The translations under genes and the position numbers were made by a program. The notes under the pieces were generated by a model. It saw only the letters and a program-made list of their open reading frames with translations, was not told where the DNA came from and searched no databases. Below, in pieces: positions 8,264 to 16,876 of a stretch of DNA of 45,812 bases (position 1 is the first letter of the stretch; the number at the start of each line of letters is the position of its first letter). The stretch is from Naasia sp. (GTDB lineage: Bacteria; Actinomycetota; Actinomycetes; Actinomycetales; Microbacteriaceae). The stretch covers positions 1 to 45,812 of the forward strand of contig NZ_JAODMK010000010.1 in assembly GCF_025465545.1 (NCBI RefSeq), in the 5' to 3' direction.

Positions 8264-9088
8264 TCAGCTGGCCGCCAGGCGGGACTTCTCGTGGGCGATG
8301 TCGAAGGGCGGGGTCGGCCACTTCGGGTTGATGTCGCGGAGGGCGTCGAACAGGAGGCGCTGCACCGCTAGCCGGGCGTACCACTTGCGGTTCGCGGGAA
8401 CCACGTACCAGGGCGCCTCGCGGGTGGAGGTGCGGCGGAGAGCCAGCTCGTACGCCTCCATGTAGGCGGGCCAGAGCTCGCGCTCGTCGACGTCGCCCGG
8501 GTTGTACTTCCAGTTCTTCTCCGGGCGGTCCAGCCGCGCCTGCAGGCGGGCCTTCTGCTCGTCGGGAGAGATGTGCAGCATCACCTTGATCACCGAGGTG
8601 CCGCCCTCGACCAGCTCCCGCTCGAAGTCGACGATGTCCTGGTAGCGCTGCTCGATCACCTCCGGCGTCGCGAAGCCGCGGACCCGGGCGATCAGCACGT
8701 CCTCGTAGTGGGAGCGGTCGAAGACGCCGATCATGCCGGGGCCGGGCAGCTCGCGGCGCACCCGCCAGAGGAAGTCGTGCGCCTTCTCCTCGTCGGTGGG
8801 CGCCTTGAACGCGTGCAGCTTGACGCCCTGCGGGTCCACCGCGCCGACCACGTGCGCGACGATGCCGCCCTTGCCCGCGGTGTCCATCGCCTGCAGCACG
8901 AGCAGCACCCGGCGGGTGTCGCCGAACCGGCTGGCGGCGAAGAGCCGCTCCTGCAAGGCCGAGAGCTCGCCGGCGTTCTTGTCGAGCTCCTTCTCCCCCG
9001 CCTTCTTCTTTCCGGGAAAGCTCGGCGTGGACTGCGGGTCGACATCGGCGAGCCGGAAGTCGGGGCCGACCGGGGAGAGCTCTGGCAT
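8264..9088 (-). CDS. Polyphosphate kinase 2 family protein
   Basis: This 274-aa cytoplasmic enzyme belongs to the PPK2 family, which transfers phosphate between polyphosphate and nucleotides. It has Walker A in LQAMDTAGKGG (65-75), the Walker B/lid start GVFDRSHYEDVLI (121-133), and the lid region RLDRPEKNWKYNPGDVDER (starting near 205). The single PPK2 domain and length match the actinobacterial polyphosphate:nucleotide phosphotransferase branch. The class (AMP, ADP or NMP/NDP acceptor) cannot be settled by eye. The ATG has no ribosome site but has TAGCCT six bases upstream. Confidence 0.93.
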   Translation of the reverse strand: MPELSPVGPDFRLADVDPQSTPSFPGKKKAGEKELDKNAGELSALQERLFAASRFGDTRRVLLVLQAMDTAGKGGIVAHVVGAVDPQGVKLHAFKAPTDEEKAHDFLWRVRRELPGPGMIGVFDRSHYEDVLIARVRGFATPEVIEQRYQDIVDFERELVEGGTSVIKVMLHISPDEQKARLQARLDRPEKNWKYNPGDVDERELWPAYMEAYELALRRTSTREAPWYVVPANRKWYARLAVQRLLFDALRDINPKWPTPPFDIAHEKSRLAAS

Positions 9089-9094
9089 GGCGTC

Positions 9095-9100
9095 AGGCTA
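9095..9100 (-). promoter_or_regulatory. -10 box TAGCCT of a leaderless mRNA
   Basis: TAGCCT lies six bases before the PPK2 ATG at 9088 on the minus strand; the bases between (GACGCC) hold no ribosome site. Confidence 0.5.
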
Positions 9101-9149
9101 GCGCCGACGGGCGGCGCGGATCCCGGAGCTTGACAGCGCCGGGGCCGAA

Positions 9150-10004
9150 TCAGACCGAGATCAGGGCGCCGAGGATCTCGAACGGCCGGGTGCCGTCCTC
9201 GAGCGGGTTGCCGTCGGGAAGGCTCCGGGCCTCTCCGATGCGGGCGACCAGCACCTCGCCCCCGGTGCCGTCGTTGCGCGTGGCTCCGATCAGATTCTGC
9301 GCATCCGCCAGAACACCGTCCGCCGACCTCGGACTCGAGACCATCGTGGCGCACGCGTCGGCCGCCTCGGCCGAGTCGACGGGGTAGACCTGCCGTCCGC
9401 CCGCTTTCAGGCCGTCGACGATCTCCTGCACGTACCAGGTGTCCCATTCGAGGTCCGAGACGAGGAACACCTCGGTGATCCCCTCGTCCGCCGCCCAGGC
9501 GAGGAATGGCGCGCACATGGCCGTCGGGTCGCTGCCCTCCTGGGTGGCCCGGTAGGACCAGAGCACTTCGGCCTTCGCACAGGTGACCTGCAGATAGCCG
9601 CAGAACCCCGTTCCGGTGGGCGCGTCCGCCAGCTCGAATCCGGCGGGCGGCGGCATCGACGTGGCCCGGTCGATCAGCGCCTGCTCGCGGACGTTGATGG
9701 TGGTGCCGAAGAAGAGCGAGGCGACCGTCGCGCCGACGAGAACGAGGCTCAGCGCGATGGCGCCGACTCCCCACCAGCGCCCCTGACGGCCGACGATGGC
9801 CACCACGCCCAGAGTGAGCGCGAGGACCACCACGACGGGGCCGAGGAGGGGGAGAAACAGGTTGAGGAGCGCGGCCGCCGCAAGGAGAAGGGCGAGGATG
9901 CCGAGCAGCGGAGATCTGCGCGGGCGCTGAGGCGCTCGGCTGCCCGCCGCCGGTGATCCCTCCGCCGGAGGCGGGTTCTCGATGACCACTGCGTCGGGAG
10001 GCAT
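9150..10004 (-). CDS. Membrane protein of unknown function
   Basis: This 284-aa protein is not recognised. A Pro-rich cytoplasmic start (about 1-30) is followed by three hydrophobic segments (LLGILALLLAAAALLNLFLPL, VVVVLALTLGVVAIV, GVGAIALSLVLVGATVASLFF), so the remaining 170 residues likely lie outside. That part has four cysteines (in FCGYLQVTCAK, MCAPF and ACATMV) which could form disulfides. The membrane part resembles the DUF4190-like small actinobacterial domain. A 16-codon ORF ends four bases before its ATG, and both probably share one leaderless transcript. No function can be assigned. Confidence 0.75.
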   Translation of the reverse strand: MPPDAVVIENPPPAEGSPAAGSRAPQRPRRSPLLGILALLLAAAALLNLFLPLLGPVVVVLALTLGVVAIVGRQGRWWGVGAIALSLVLVGATVASLFFGTTINVREQALIDRATSMPPPAGFELADAPTGTGFCGYLQVTCAKAEVLWSYRATQEGSDPTAMCAPFLAWAADEGITEVFLVSDLEWDTWYVQEIVDGLKAGGRQVYPVDSAEAADACATMVSSPRSADGVLADAQNLIGATRNDGTGGEVLVARIGEARSLPDGNPLEDGTRPFEILGALISV

Positions 10005-10008
10005 CGCG

Positions 10009-10059
10009 TTACCGATCCGCGCCCCGCGAGGTCAGGACAGCGCACGTCAGCGTGCTCAT
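10009..10059 (-). CDS. 16-aa leaderless upstream ORF
   Basis: A short frame encodes MSTLTCAVLTSRGADR and stops with TAA four bases before the ATG of the membrane protein gene at 10004. TAGCTT (10066-10071) is exactly six bases before its ATG, the same spacing as at other leaderless genes in this window. The peptide is therefore probably the first thing translated on that mRNA and may couple or regulate translation of the membrane protein. It holds a single Cys and no run of one amino acid, so a classical attenuator is not evident. Confidence 0.4.
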   Translation of the reverse strand: MSTLTCAVLTSRGADR

Positions 10060-10065
10060 GCGCGC

Positions 10066-10071
10066 AAGCTA
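10066..10071 (-). promoter_or_regulatory. -10 box TAGCTT of a leaderless mRNA
   Basis: TAGCTT is six bases upstream of the ATG of the 16-codon ORF (10059) and is the only TAnnnT hexamer well placed for the downstream membrane protein gene. Confidence 0.45.
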
Positions 10072-10191
10072 CTCCTGCGCCGCGGTCTCTGGCAATGAAC
10101 CGGCGAGTATTGCTCAGCCTGGGGTCGCGCCCGCCTGCTCACCACGCGGCTGAGAGCGAGCCCGGCCGGTCAGCCGAGTCAGGGACCGCGG

Positions 10192-10207
10192 TTGACCGCG
10201 AGGTCAA
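10192..10207. promoter_or_regulatory. Inverted repeat TTGACC-N4-GGTCAA, possible operator
   Basis: A perfect inverted repeat with 6-bp arms and the spacer GCGA lies 40 bp upstream of the -10 box TAGGAT of the HerA-like gene. The geometry fits a dimeric regulator site near or just upstream of -35. It differs from the actinobacterial LexA box. No regulator can be assigned. Confidence 0.3.
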
Positions 10208-10246
10208 GGGTCTCCTCCCGCCAGGTGCGGGGGCGGATCGGGACCA

Positions 10247-10252
10247 TAGGAT
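10247..10252 (+). promoter_or_regulatory. -10 box TAGGAT of a leaderless mRNA
   Basis: TAGGAT lies seven bases before ATG 10260; the seven bases (CCACACC) contain no ribosome site. This supports both the start choice and leaderless translation of the HerA-like gene. Confidence 0.5.
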
Positions 10253-10259
10253 CCACACC

Positions 10260-12101
<1,842 letters not shown>

Positions 12102-12186
12102 GCAGGGTCCTCGTCCTCCCCAGGTCCCGCAGGATGACATGTCGCACCGATGCGCGGCGGCCCCAGGTCCGCCGATTCCCGCTCGC

Positions 12187-12192
12187 TACCGT
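12187..12192 (+). promoter_or_regulatory. -10 box TACCGT of a leaderless mRNA
   Basis: TACCGT lies six bases before GTG 12199, the first codon of a 15-codon ORF that overlaps the thermonuclease start. Confidence 0.4.
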
Positions 12193-12198
12193 TTCCCC

Positions 12199-12246
12199 GT
12201 GATCAGACTCGGGCGACGCGGCCAACCCACGCGAGGCCCGTCATGA
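12199..12246 (+). CDS. 15-aa leaderless upstream ORF overlapping the nuclease start
   Basis: The frame starting at GTG 12199 encodes VIRLGRRGQPTRGPS and its TGA overlaps the nuclease ATG as ATGA. It sits six bases after TACCGT, the spacing found at the other leaderless genes. The nuclease ATG itself lacks a good ribosome site, so termination-reinitiation from this Arg-rich leader peptide is a plausible way of translating it. It could also be a chance frame. Confidence 0.35.
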   Translation: MIRLGRRGQPTRGPS

Positions 12247-12827
12247 CATCACCTGCCCTCCGGCGGCAGCTCCCGCTCCTGCTCGTCGCCGCGTGCGTGG
12301 GCGGGCTGCTCGTGTGGCTGTTCGTCGGAGTTCCGGGCGGCACGTCCCGGAACGACCCGACCGGCGCATCGCCGGCGTCGTCGACCGCCACTCCGAAGTC
12401 GGGCGGCGGCTCGACGGCTGTTGTGGAGCGGGTGGTGGATGGCGACACGATCGTCGTCGACCTGGACGGGGAGCGGACCCGCGTCCGCCTGCTCAACGTC
12501 GACACCCCCGAGACCGTGGCGGAGGACAGGCCCGTGGAGTGCATGGGTCCGGAGGCGTCCGCGTTCACCAAGGAACTGCTGCCCGAGGGAACCGAGGTGA
12601 GCCTGGAGTACGACGTGGTGCGCACCGATCCGTACGACCGCACGCTGGCGGCGGTCTTCACGCCGGACGGCAGGAACGTGAGCGTGGAGCTCGCCCGTCG
12701 CGGGCTCGGCAAGGCGGTCTCGTATGGGGACAACGTCAAGTACCTGGCCGAGGTGCAGGAGGCGATGGCGGAGGCGCGGCACGACCACGAGGGGCTGTTC
12801 TCCGCGACGCTGGACTGTGCGAGCTGA
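12243..12827 (+). CDS. Membrane-anchored thermonuclease (SNase-like)
   Basis: This 194-aa protein has an N-terminal membrane anchor or signal (LPLLLVAACVGGLLVWLFV, about 10-28), a Ser/Thr/Pro-rich spacer, and an SNase-like OB-fold nuclease domain (from about 58). Motifs are VVDGDTIVVDLDGE, RVRLLNVDTPET with the catalytic Arg, and DPYDRTLAAVF with the second catalytic Arg. Three cysteines remain in the exported part or anchor. It probably degrades DNA or RNA outside the membrane. The ATG at 12243 is preferred; an in-frame extension to 12150 is open but lacks support. A strong hairpin follows at 12848. Confidence 0.9.
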   Translation: MTSPALRRQLPLLLVAACVGGLLVWLFVGVPGGTSRNDPTGASPASSTATPKSGGGSTAVVERVVDGDTIVVDLDGERTRVRLLNVDTPETVAEDRPVECMGPEASAFTKELLPEGTEVSLEYDVVRTDPYDRTLAAVFTPDGRNVSVELARRGLGKAVSYGDNVKYLAEVQEAMAEARHDHEGLFSATLDCAS

Positions 12828-12847
12828 CCCGGCCAGCCCGGCGTCCC

Positions 12848-12870
12848 GCCCAGCCGTTCCCCGGCTGGGC
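12848..12870. terminator. Probable bidirectional terminator hairpin
   Basis: GCCCAGCCG and CGGCTGGGC form a perfect 9-bp stem around the loop TTCCC. It lies 20 bp after the nuclease stop and between that gene and a converging small gene. There is no U tract, as is common in high-G+C bacteria. Confidence 0.55.
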
Positions 12871-12916
12871 GAACCGGCCACCGGCGGGATGAGCGGGGGC
12901 TGTTCCGGCAGGGGCG

Positions 12917-13033
12917 TCAGTCGGTGAGATACCAGGACGGGTCGTCGAAGCCGTCGTCCAGGAGCGACGGGCCGTCGCCCGTGCGCGCGCAGCGGTCGTC
13001 GTGAGCGAACGCGGAGAAGCCGAAGTCGTCCAT
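12917..13033 (-). CDS. Small acidic protein, 38 aa, unknown
   Basis: This frame starts MDDFGFSAFAHDDRCART and ends DDPSWYLTD. Nearly every codon ends in G or C, as expected for a real gene in this genome. It is very acidic (ten Asp) with one Cys and one Trp. No clear ribosome site precedes ATG 13033; a longer form from ATG 13084 is possible. No family is recognised. It is convergent with the nuclease gene and divergent from the Crp/Fnr regulator. The 293 bp up to that regulator hold no other gene that I can support, only a G+C-rich promoter region. Confidence 0.45.
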   Translation of the reverse strand: MDDFGFSAFAHDDRCARTGDGPSLLDDGFDDPSWYLTD

Positions 13034-13258
13034 CAGAGCCCCATCTCGTCGAGTTCCGACGCCGGATCGGCCTCGTGCCCTCATGCTGGTCGCTCGCCCT
13101 TCGAGCGCGCAGTGGTGATTCAGTGAACAGTCGAAGACCGCTCAACATTCCCTGAGGCGGGCCGCGCGTCCCGGGCAGGCCCCGCTTCTTCCGCGACGGC
13201 CGCGGCGGGGCGGTCGCTCAGCGGGACGCGCGTGGACGAGGAGTCCGTAGCGGCGCGA

Positions 13259-13271
13259 GGCGCGACGCGCC
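13259..13271. promoter_or_regulatory. Inverted repeat GGCGCG-A-CGCGCC upstream of the Crp/Fnr gene
   Basis: A perfect 6-bp inverted repeat around one A lies 55 bp before the Crp/Fnr start. It may be an operator, but G+C-only palindromes occur easily by chance at this composition. Confidence 0.2.
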
Positions 13272-13326
13272 ATGCTGGGTCCATCGCGCCCCCACGGGAG
13301 GGCGGAAGACCCGAGAGCAGGAACCC

Positions 13327-13974
13327 ATGAGCTGGTTCGACGACCTGTCCGGCGTGGAGCGCGCCCTGATCGAGCCGCGCTTTCTCAAGCGCACGTTCAA
13401 GCGGGGAGACACCATCGTCTTCCAGGGGGACGACAGCGCCAGCGTCTGCATCCTCGACGCGGGCCACGTGGCGGTGAAGGTGGCGACCCCGCGCGGCGAG
13501 TCCGTCACCGCGACGGTGCTCGGCCCGCACGCCAGCTTCGGCGAGATCGCGGCCGTCACCCGGCACGGCAGGACGGCGACCGTCGTCGCACTCACCGACG
13601 TGACCGTCCGCGTGCTCCCCGGCTCCGCGTTCGACGACGTGCGCCACCGCGAGCCCGAGATCGACCGTGCTCTCCTCCGATCCATGGCGGCGCGGCTGGA
13701 CGACCTCAGCGCGCGACTGGCCGAGGCCTCCTATGAGACCGTTCAGCGCCGCTGCGAGCACCGGCTCGTGGAGCTCGCCGAGTCGTTCGCCGCCCCGGGC
13801 GGCACGTCCGCGTCAATCCCCCTGACCCAGGAGGACCTCGCCGGTGTGGTCGGCGCGACCCGCCCCACCATCAACCAGGTGCTCGGGGCGCTTGCCGATC
13901 AGCGTCTGCTCACCGTGAGCCGAGGTCGCATCGACGTGCCCGACATCGAGGCCCTGCGCAGGCACGCGCGCTGA
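13327..13974 (+). CDS. Crp/Fnr family transcriptional regulator
   Basis: This 215-aa regulator has a cyclic-nucleotide-binding-type beta-barrel (about 20-120, with VFQGDDSASVCILDAGHVAV and GPHASFGEIAAVTRHGRTAT), a dimerisation helix (ALLRSMAARLDDLSARLAE) and a winged helix with LTQEDLAGVVGATRPTINQ as the recognition part. There is no N-terminal cysteine cluster, so it is not an iron-sulfur Fnr sensor; the ligand could be a cyclic nucleotide or none. The FGEIAAVTRHGRTAT segment approximates the phosphate-binding cassette. AGCAGGAA lies just upstream of the ATG. Target genes are unknown. Confidence 0.92.
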   Translation: MSWFDDLSGVERALIEPRFLKRTFKRGDTIVFQGDDSASVCILDAGHVAVKVATPRGESVTATVLGPHASFGEIAAVTRHGRTATVVALTDVTVRVLPGSAFDDVRHREPEIDRALLRSMAARLDDLSARLAEASYETVQRRCEHRLVELAESFAAPGGTSASIPLTQEDLAGVVGATRPTINQVLGALADQRLLTVSRGRIDVPDIEALRRHAR

Positions 13975-14183
13975 ACTGCCGCACCTGCCAGGTGGCCGAG
14001 CGTCGGCGCGAGGTCCTCGGATCGCGCAGAGGGAGGGTCGGTCCCCGGCGACCCGGACAGTGCCGTGCATCGTGACCGGGTGGATGTGCGGGAGCTGCAT
14101 TCAACGGCCGAGTCGGACGCCGCGGGTCCTGCTGCGGCGGGAGGAGCTGGCGGTGCGGCCTGGCGGCCGCCTCGCCGTCGGCG

Positions 14184-14288
14184 TCAGTCCGCGGCCCGGG
14201 CGAGGCGGGTGGCCGAGACCAGGGAGGCGTACGACTCGTCGACGAAGTCCGTCTGGAAGTCGATCACGGTGGCGGTGGTGTCGTTCAC
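14184..14288 (-). CDS. Small protein, 34 aa, unknown
   Basis: The frame starts with GTG at 14288 after a very good ribosome site, AAAGGA, seven bases upstream, and codons end almost only in G or C. It reads VNDTTATVIDFQTDFVDE and ends SATRLARAAD. The first half is acidic and amphipathic, the second mildly basic. It has no signal peptide or membrane segment. It lies between the Crp/Fnr regulator and the CoA-ligase gene. The combination of ribosome site and codon bias makes a real gene likely although it is very short; no family is recognised. Confidence 0.55.
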   Translation of the reverse strand: MNDTTATVIDFQTDFVDESYASLVSATRLARAAD

Positions 14289-14415
14289 GGAAGGGTCCTT
14301 TCGTCGAGAAGTGCTGTGCTGGACAGTGTTCTCCCGCCGCGCCGGTCAGGCCGTCGGCACGCCGACGGTTGCGACATTCGGTCGCCGACACAAGCGGGTC
14401 GGCCGCCCGCCGCGC

Positions 14416-16011
14416 TCAGCCTGGCGCGGCGGCCGCCTCCCGCGCCTTGAGATCCTTCCGCAGGATCTTTCCCGAGCTCGACTTGGGCACCGCCTCGACG
14501 AACTCGACCGAGCGCACCTTCTTGTACGGGGCCACATGCTCGGAGACGAATGCCATCACCTCGTCCTCGGTCACCGCCGACCCCGGCGAGCGGACCACGA
14601 ACGCCTTGGGCGCCTCGCCGCTCTCTTCGTGCGGGATCCCGATCACCGCCGCATCGGCGATGCCAGGATGGGTGAGCAGGAGCGCTTCGAGCTCGGCGGG
14701 CGCCACCTGGTAGCCCTTGTACTTGATCAGCTCCTTGAGCCGGTCGACGATGTAGAGCACGCCGTCCGAGTCGACGGAGGCGACGTCGCCGGTGTGCAGG
14801 AAGCCGTCCGCGTCGATGGTCTGATGGGTCGCCTCGTCGCGGTCGAGGTAGCCGATCATCACGTTCGGCCCGCGCACCAGCAGCTCGCCGGGCCGGCTGC
14901 GTCCCTCGGCCGGGAGATCGATCTCCTCGCCCGTCTCGGTGTCGATCAGCTTGCTCTCGACGTTGGCGACCGGCACGCCGATCGAACCGAGGGAGATGTC
15001 ATCCCGGTCGGGCGGGATCACGTGCGACACGGGACTCAACTCCGTCATGCCGTAGCCCTGGCGCACCCGCGCGTCGAGCCGCTGCGCGAGAGCCCGGCCG
15101 AGGGCCTCGTCGAAGGGGGCCGCGCCGGAGAGGATCGCCCGCACGGACGACAGGTCGTACCGGTCCACCATCGGATGCTTCGCGAGGGCGACGCCGATGG
15201 GTGGCGCGATGAACAGGTAGGTGCAGCCGTGCTCGCTGACGATGCGCAGGAATTCGGCGAGGTCGAACCTCGGCATGGTCACGAGCCGTGCCCGGCGCTC
15301 GAGGGCGATGTTGAGCAGCACCGTCATGCCGTAGATGTGGAAGAACGGCAGGAGCGCGAGCACCCGGTCCTCCGCCTCCACGTCGAGGACCGGGCCGCAC
15401 TGCAGCACGTTGGCGACCAGGTTGCGGTGGCTGAGCTGCACGCCCTTCGGTGTGCCGGTCGTGCCCGACGAGTACGGCAGGACGGCTACCTGGGTGGCGG
15501 GATCGAAGGCGACGTCGGGGGCGGCCCTGCCCTCGCCGAGCAGGTCCCGCAGCGAGGCGTGGCCGTCGGCCCCGTCGAGGACGATCACGTGATCGGCGGC
15601 CAGGCCGATGCGGCCGGCGGCCTCCTCGGCGCCGGCCAGCAGCGGCGATACGGTGAACAGCCAGGTGGCCTTCGCGTCGGTGAGCTGGCCCGCCATCTCC
15701 TCCCCGGTCGACAGCGAATTGACGGTGGTGGCCGTGGCACCGGCACGGAGGATGCCGTGGAAGACCGTGGCGAACGCGGGGACGTTGGGGCAGTGCAGGC
15801 CGACGACCGTGCCGACGCCCACTCCCCTGGACGCCAGTGCGCCGGCGAGCAGGTTGACCTGGCTCACCAGCTGCCGGTAGGTGGTCTCGGCCCCGGACGT
15901 GCCATCGACCAGGGCGATGCGGTCGAGATCCTCCGCGTCGAGGTCGCGGAAAAGGAAGTCGTACACGCTGACTGCCGGGATCTCGACGTCGGGGAACGGG
16001 CTGCGGAACAT
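14416..16011 (-). CDS. AMP-dependent acyl/aryl-CoA ligase, 4-coumarate-CoA-ligase-like
   Basis: This 531-aa enzyme activates a carboxylic acid with ATP and joins it to CoA. The P-loop-like core motif is LPYSSGTTGTPKGV (178-191), then YGMTELSPVSH, GELLVRGPNVMIGYLDRDE, the hinge YKGYQVAPAELEALLL and the C-terminal catalytic Lys in SSSGKILRKDLK. The motif order and length fit the 4-coumarate-CoA ligase branch, which also contains fatty-acid and aromatic-acid ligases and luciferase-like enzymes; specificity is not determinable here. ATG 16011 has AAGGAG five to six bases upstream. The longer open frame to 16089 is unsupported. Confidence 0.92.
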   Translation of the reverse strand: MFRSPFPDVEIPAVSVYDFLFRDLDAEDLDRIALVDGTSGAETTYRQLVSQVNLLAGALASRGVGVGTVVGLHCPNVPAFATVFHGILRAGATATTVNSLSTGEEMAGQLTDAKATWLFTVSPLLAGAEEAAGRIGLAADHVIVLDGADGHASLRDLLGEGRAAPDVAFDPATQVAVLPYSSGTTGTPKGVQLSHRNLVANVLQCGPVLDVEAEDRVLALLPFFHIYGMTVLLNIALERRARLVTMPRFDLAEFLRIVSEHGCTYLFIAPPIGVALAKHPMVDRYDLSSVRAILSGAAPFDEALGRALAQRLDARVRQGYGMTELSPVSHVIPPDRDDISLGSIGVPVANVESKLIDTETGEEIDLPAEGRSRPGELLVRGPNVMIGYLDRDEATHQTIDADGFLHTGDVASVDSDGVLYIVDRLKELIKYKGYQVAPAELEALLLTHPGIADAAVIGIPHEESGEAPKAFVVRSPGSAVTEDEVMAFVSEHVAPYKKVRSVEFVEAVPKSSSGKILRKDLKAREAAAAPG

Positions 16012-16146
16012 GCGATCTCCTTCGATCGGTCCAGACCCTGATTCTGTCCGGCGGTTCGCGCGCCCGGCAACCGCATGACGGCGTCTCACAGCTGGGCCAC
16101 GCTCGCTAAGCGTGCTCGGCCCGGGCGAAGGCGGGTTCGACTCGGC

Positions 16147-16356
16147 CTAGGCGGGCTGCCGGAGTTCGATCCGGTTGCCTTCCGGGTCGTGCAGCGTGGC
16201 GAGGCTGCCGAAGGAGTAGCTGACCGGGTCGCGCGGCGCCTCACCCTCGCCGGTCGGCGGCGCCGACACTCCGAGGTGCTCGGCATACCACTCGCTCAGG
16301 CTCTTCGGATCCCGTGCCGGGAAGAAGAATCCGCCGATGCCAGTGACCCGTTCCAT
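16147..16356 (-). CDS. VOC/glyoxalase-like protein, internally shortened (69 aa)
   Basis: The protein starts MERVTGIGGFFFPARDP and ends LHDPEGNRIELRQPA. These are the normal first and last parts of a one-domain VOC (glyoxalase/bleomycin-resistance) protein of about 120-130 residues. The middle of about 55-60 residues, with the central strands and the VRDLDA-type second helix, is missing at roughly residues 46-50. The deletion is in frame. GAGGGGAA precedes the ATG and TACGCT lies further upstream, so it is probably still expressed. Whether the remnant folds, perhaps as a dimer of half-modules, is unknown; it may be a pseudogene. Confidence 0.65.
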   Translation of the reverse strand: MERVTGIGGFFFPARDPKSLSEWYAEHLGVSAPPTGEGEAPRDPVSYSFGSLATLHDPEGNRIELRQPA

Positions 16357-16386
16357 GCGATTCCCCTCGATGGTCGTCAGGGAATC

Positions 16387-16396
16387 AGCGTAATCT
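16387..16396. promoter_or_regulatory. Overlapping divergent -10 boxes
   Basis: TACGCT (minus strand, 16387-16392) fits a -10 box for the VOC gene, and TAATCT (plus strand, 16391-16396) fits one for the 50-aa basic protein gene. The two share bases, so the two promoters would compete for RNA polymerase. Confidence 0.35.
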
Positions 16397-16439
16397 CAGG
16401 CCGACGGAGTCATCGTGGCTGCGGAGGACGGGGACTGCA

Positions 16440-16592
16440 ATGGGCGAGAAGATCGTTCGCGGAAGCGGCAACAAGACGGCGGCCGCGAAGACGCTCAAGG
16501 AGAAGCGGAACGCGAAGCACGACAAGAAGGCCGCGAACGAGCGGACCGAGAACACCGATGCCGTGTCCAAGGTGAAGAAGCGCAACTCCTAG
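16440..16592 (+). CDS. Small Lys-rich basic protein, 50 aa
   Basis: The frame reads MGEKIVRGSGNKTAAAKTLK at its start and ends AVSKVKKRNS. GGAGGA lies about ten bases upstream of the ATG, and codons carry the genome's G/C third-position bias (AAG for nearly all Lys). About a quarter of the residues are Lys and the middle (KTLKEKRNAKHDKKAANE) should be one helix, suggesting nucleic-acid or ribosome binding; this is inference. It is divergent from the VOC gene. A small hairpin follows at 16600. Confidence 0.7.
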   Translation: MGEKIVRGSGNKTAAAKTLKEKRNAKHDKKAANERTENTDAVSKVKKRNS

Positions 16593-16599
16593 ACGCAGT

Positions 16600-16613
16600 C
16601 GGCCACAAGGCCG
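16600..16613. terminator. Weak hairpin after the basic protein gene
   Basis: CGGCC-ACAA-GGCCG forms a 5-bp stem eight bases after the stop codon. A second G+C-only hairpin, GCCCC-CTGG-GGGGC (16722-16735), lies in the same 284-bp gap between converging genes. I see no gene in the gap 16593-16876. Confidence 0.3.
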
Positions 16614-16876
16614 GCCGTCGCCCCTTCCGCGCGGTCCCCTCTGCGGCTGCCGTCCAGCCGGATCAGGTCGTGCGCTTCGAGTGAGGCGAGTCCTGCCCCT
16701 CGCGTCCCCGTTCAACCGTGTGCCCCCTGGGGGGCTGTGGCCGCCCCGAGCCGGGGACGCGCCGTCCGGACGCCGGTCACCGGAGTGATCCGCCGGCGGC
16801 GCGCAGACCACGCCTCGGGCGACGGGCGCCGCGGCCCGCCGGCGCCCCTCCCTGCGGGCACGCCGGGTCGCAGACC

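Noticed and set aside
13981-14054. Hairpins CACCTG-C-CAGGTG and GGGTCG-N8-CGACCC after the Crp/Fnr gene
   Set aside because: Stems of six base pairs with poor loops; possible terminator but not convincing.
16722-16735. GCCCCCTGGGGGGC palindrome
   Set aside because: Pure G/C palindromes are common at this composition; listed only as a weak second hairpin in the terminator entry.
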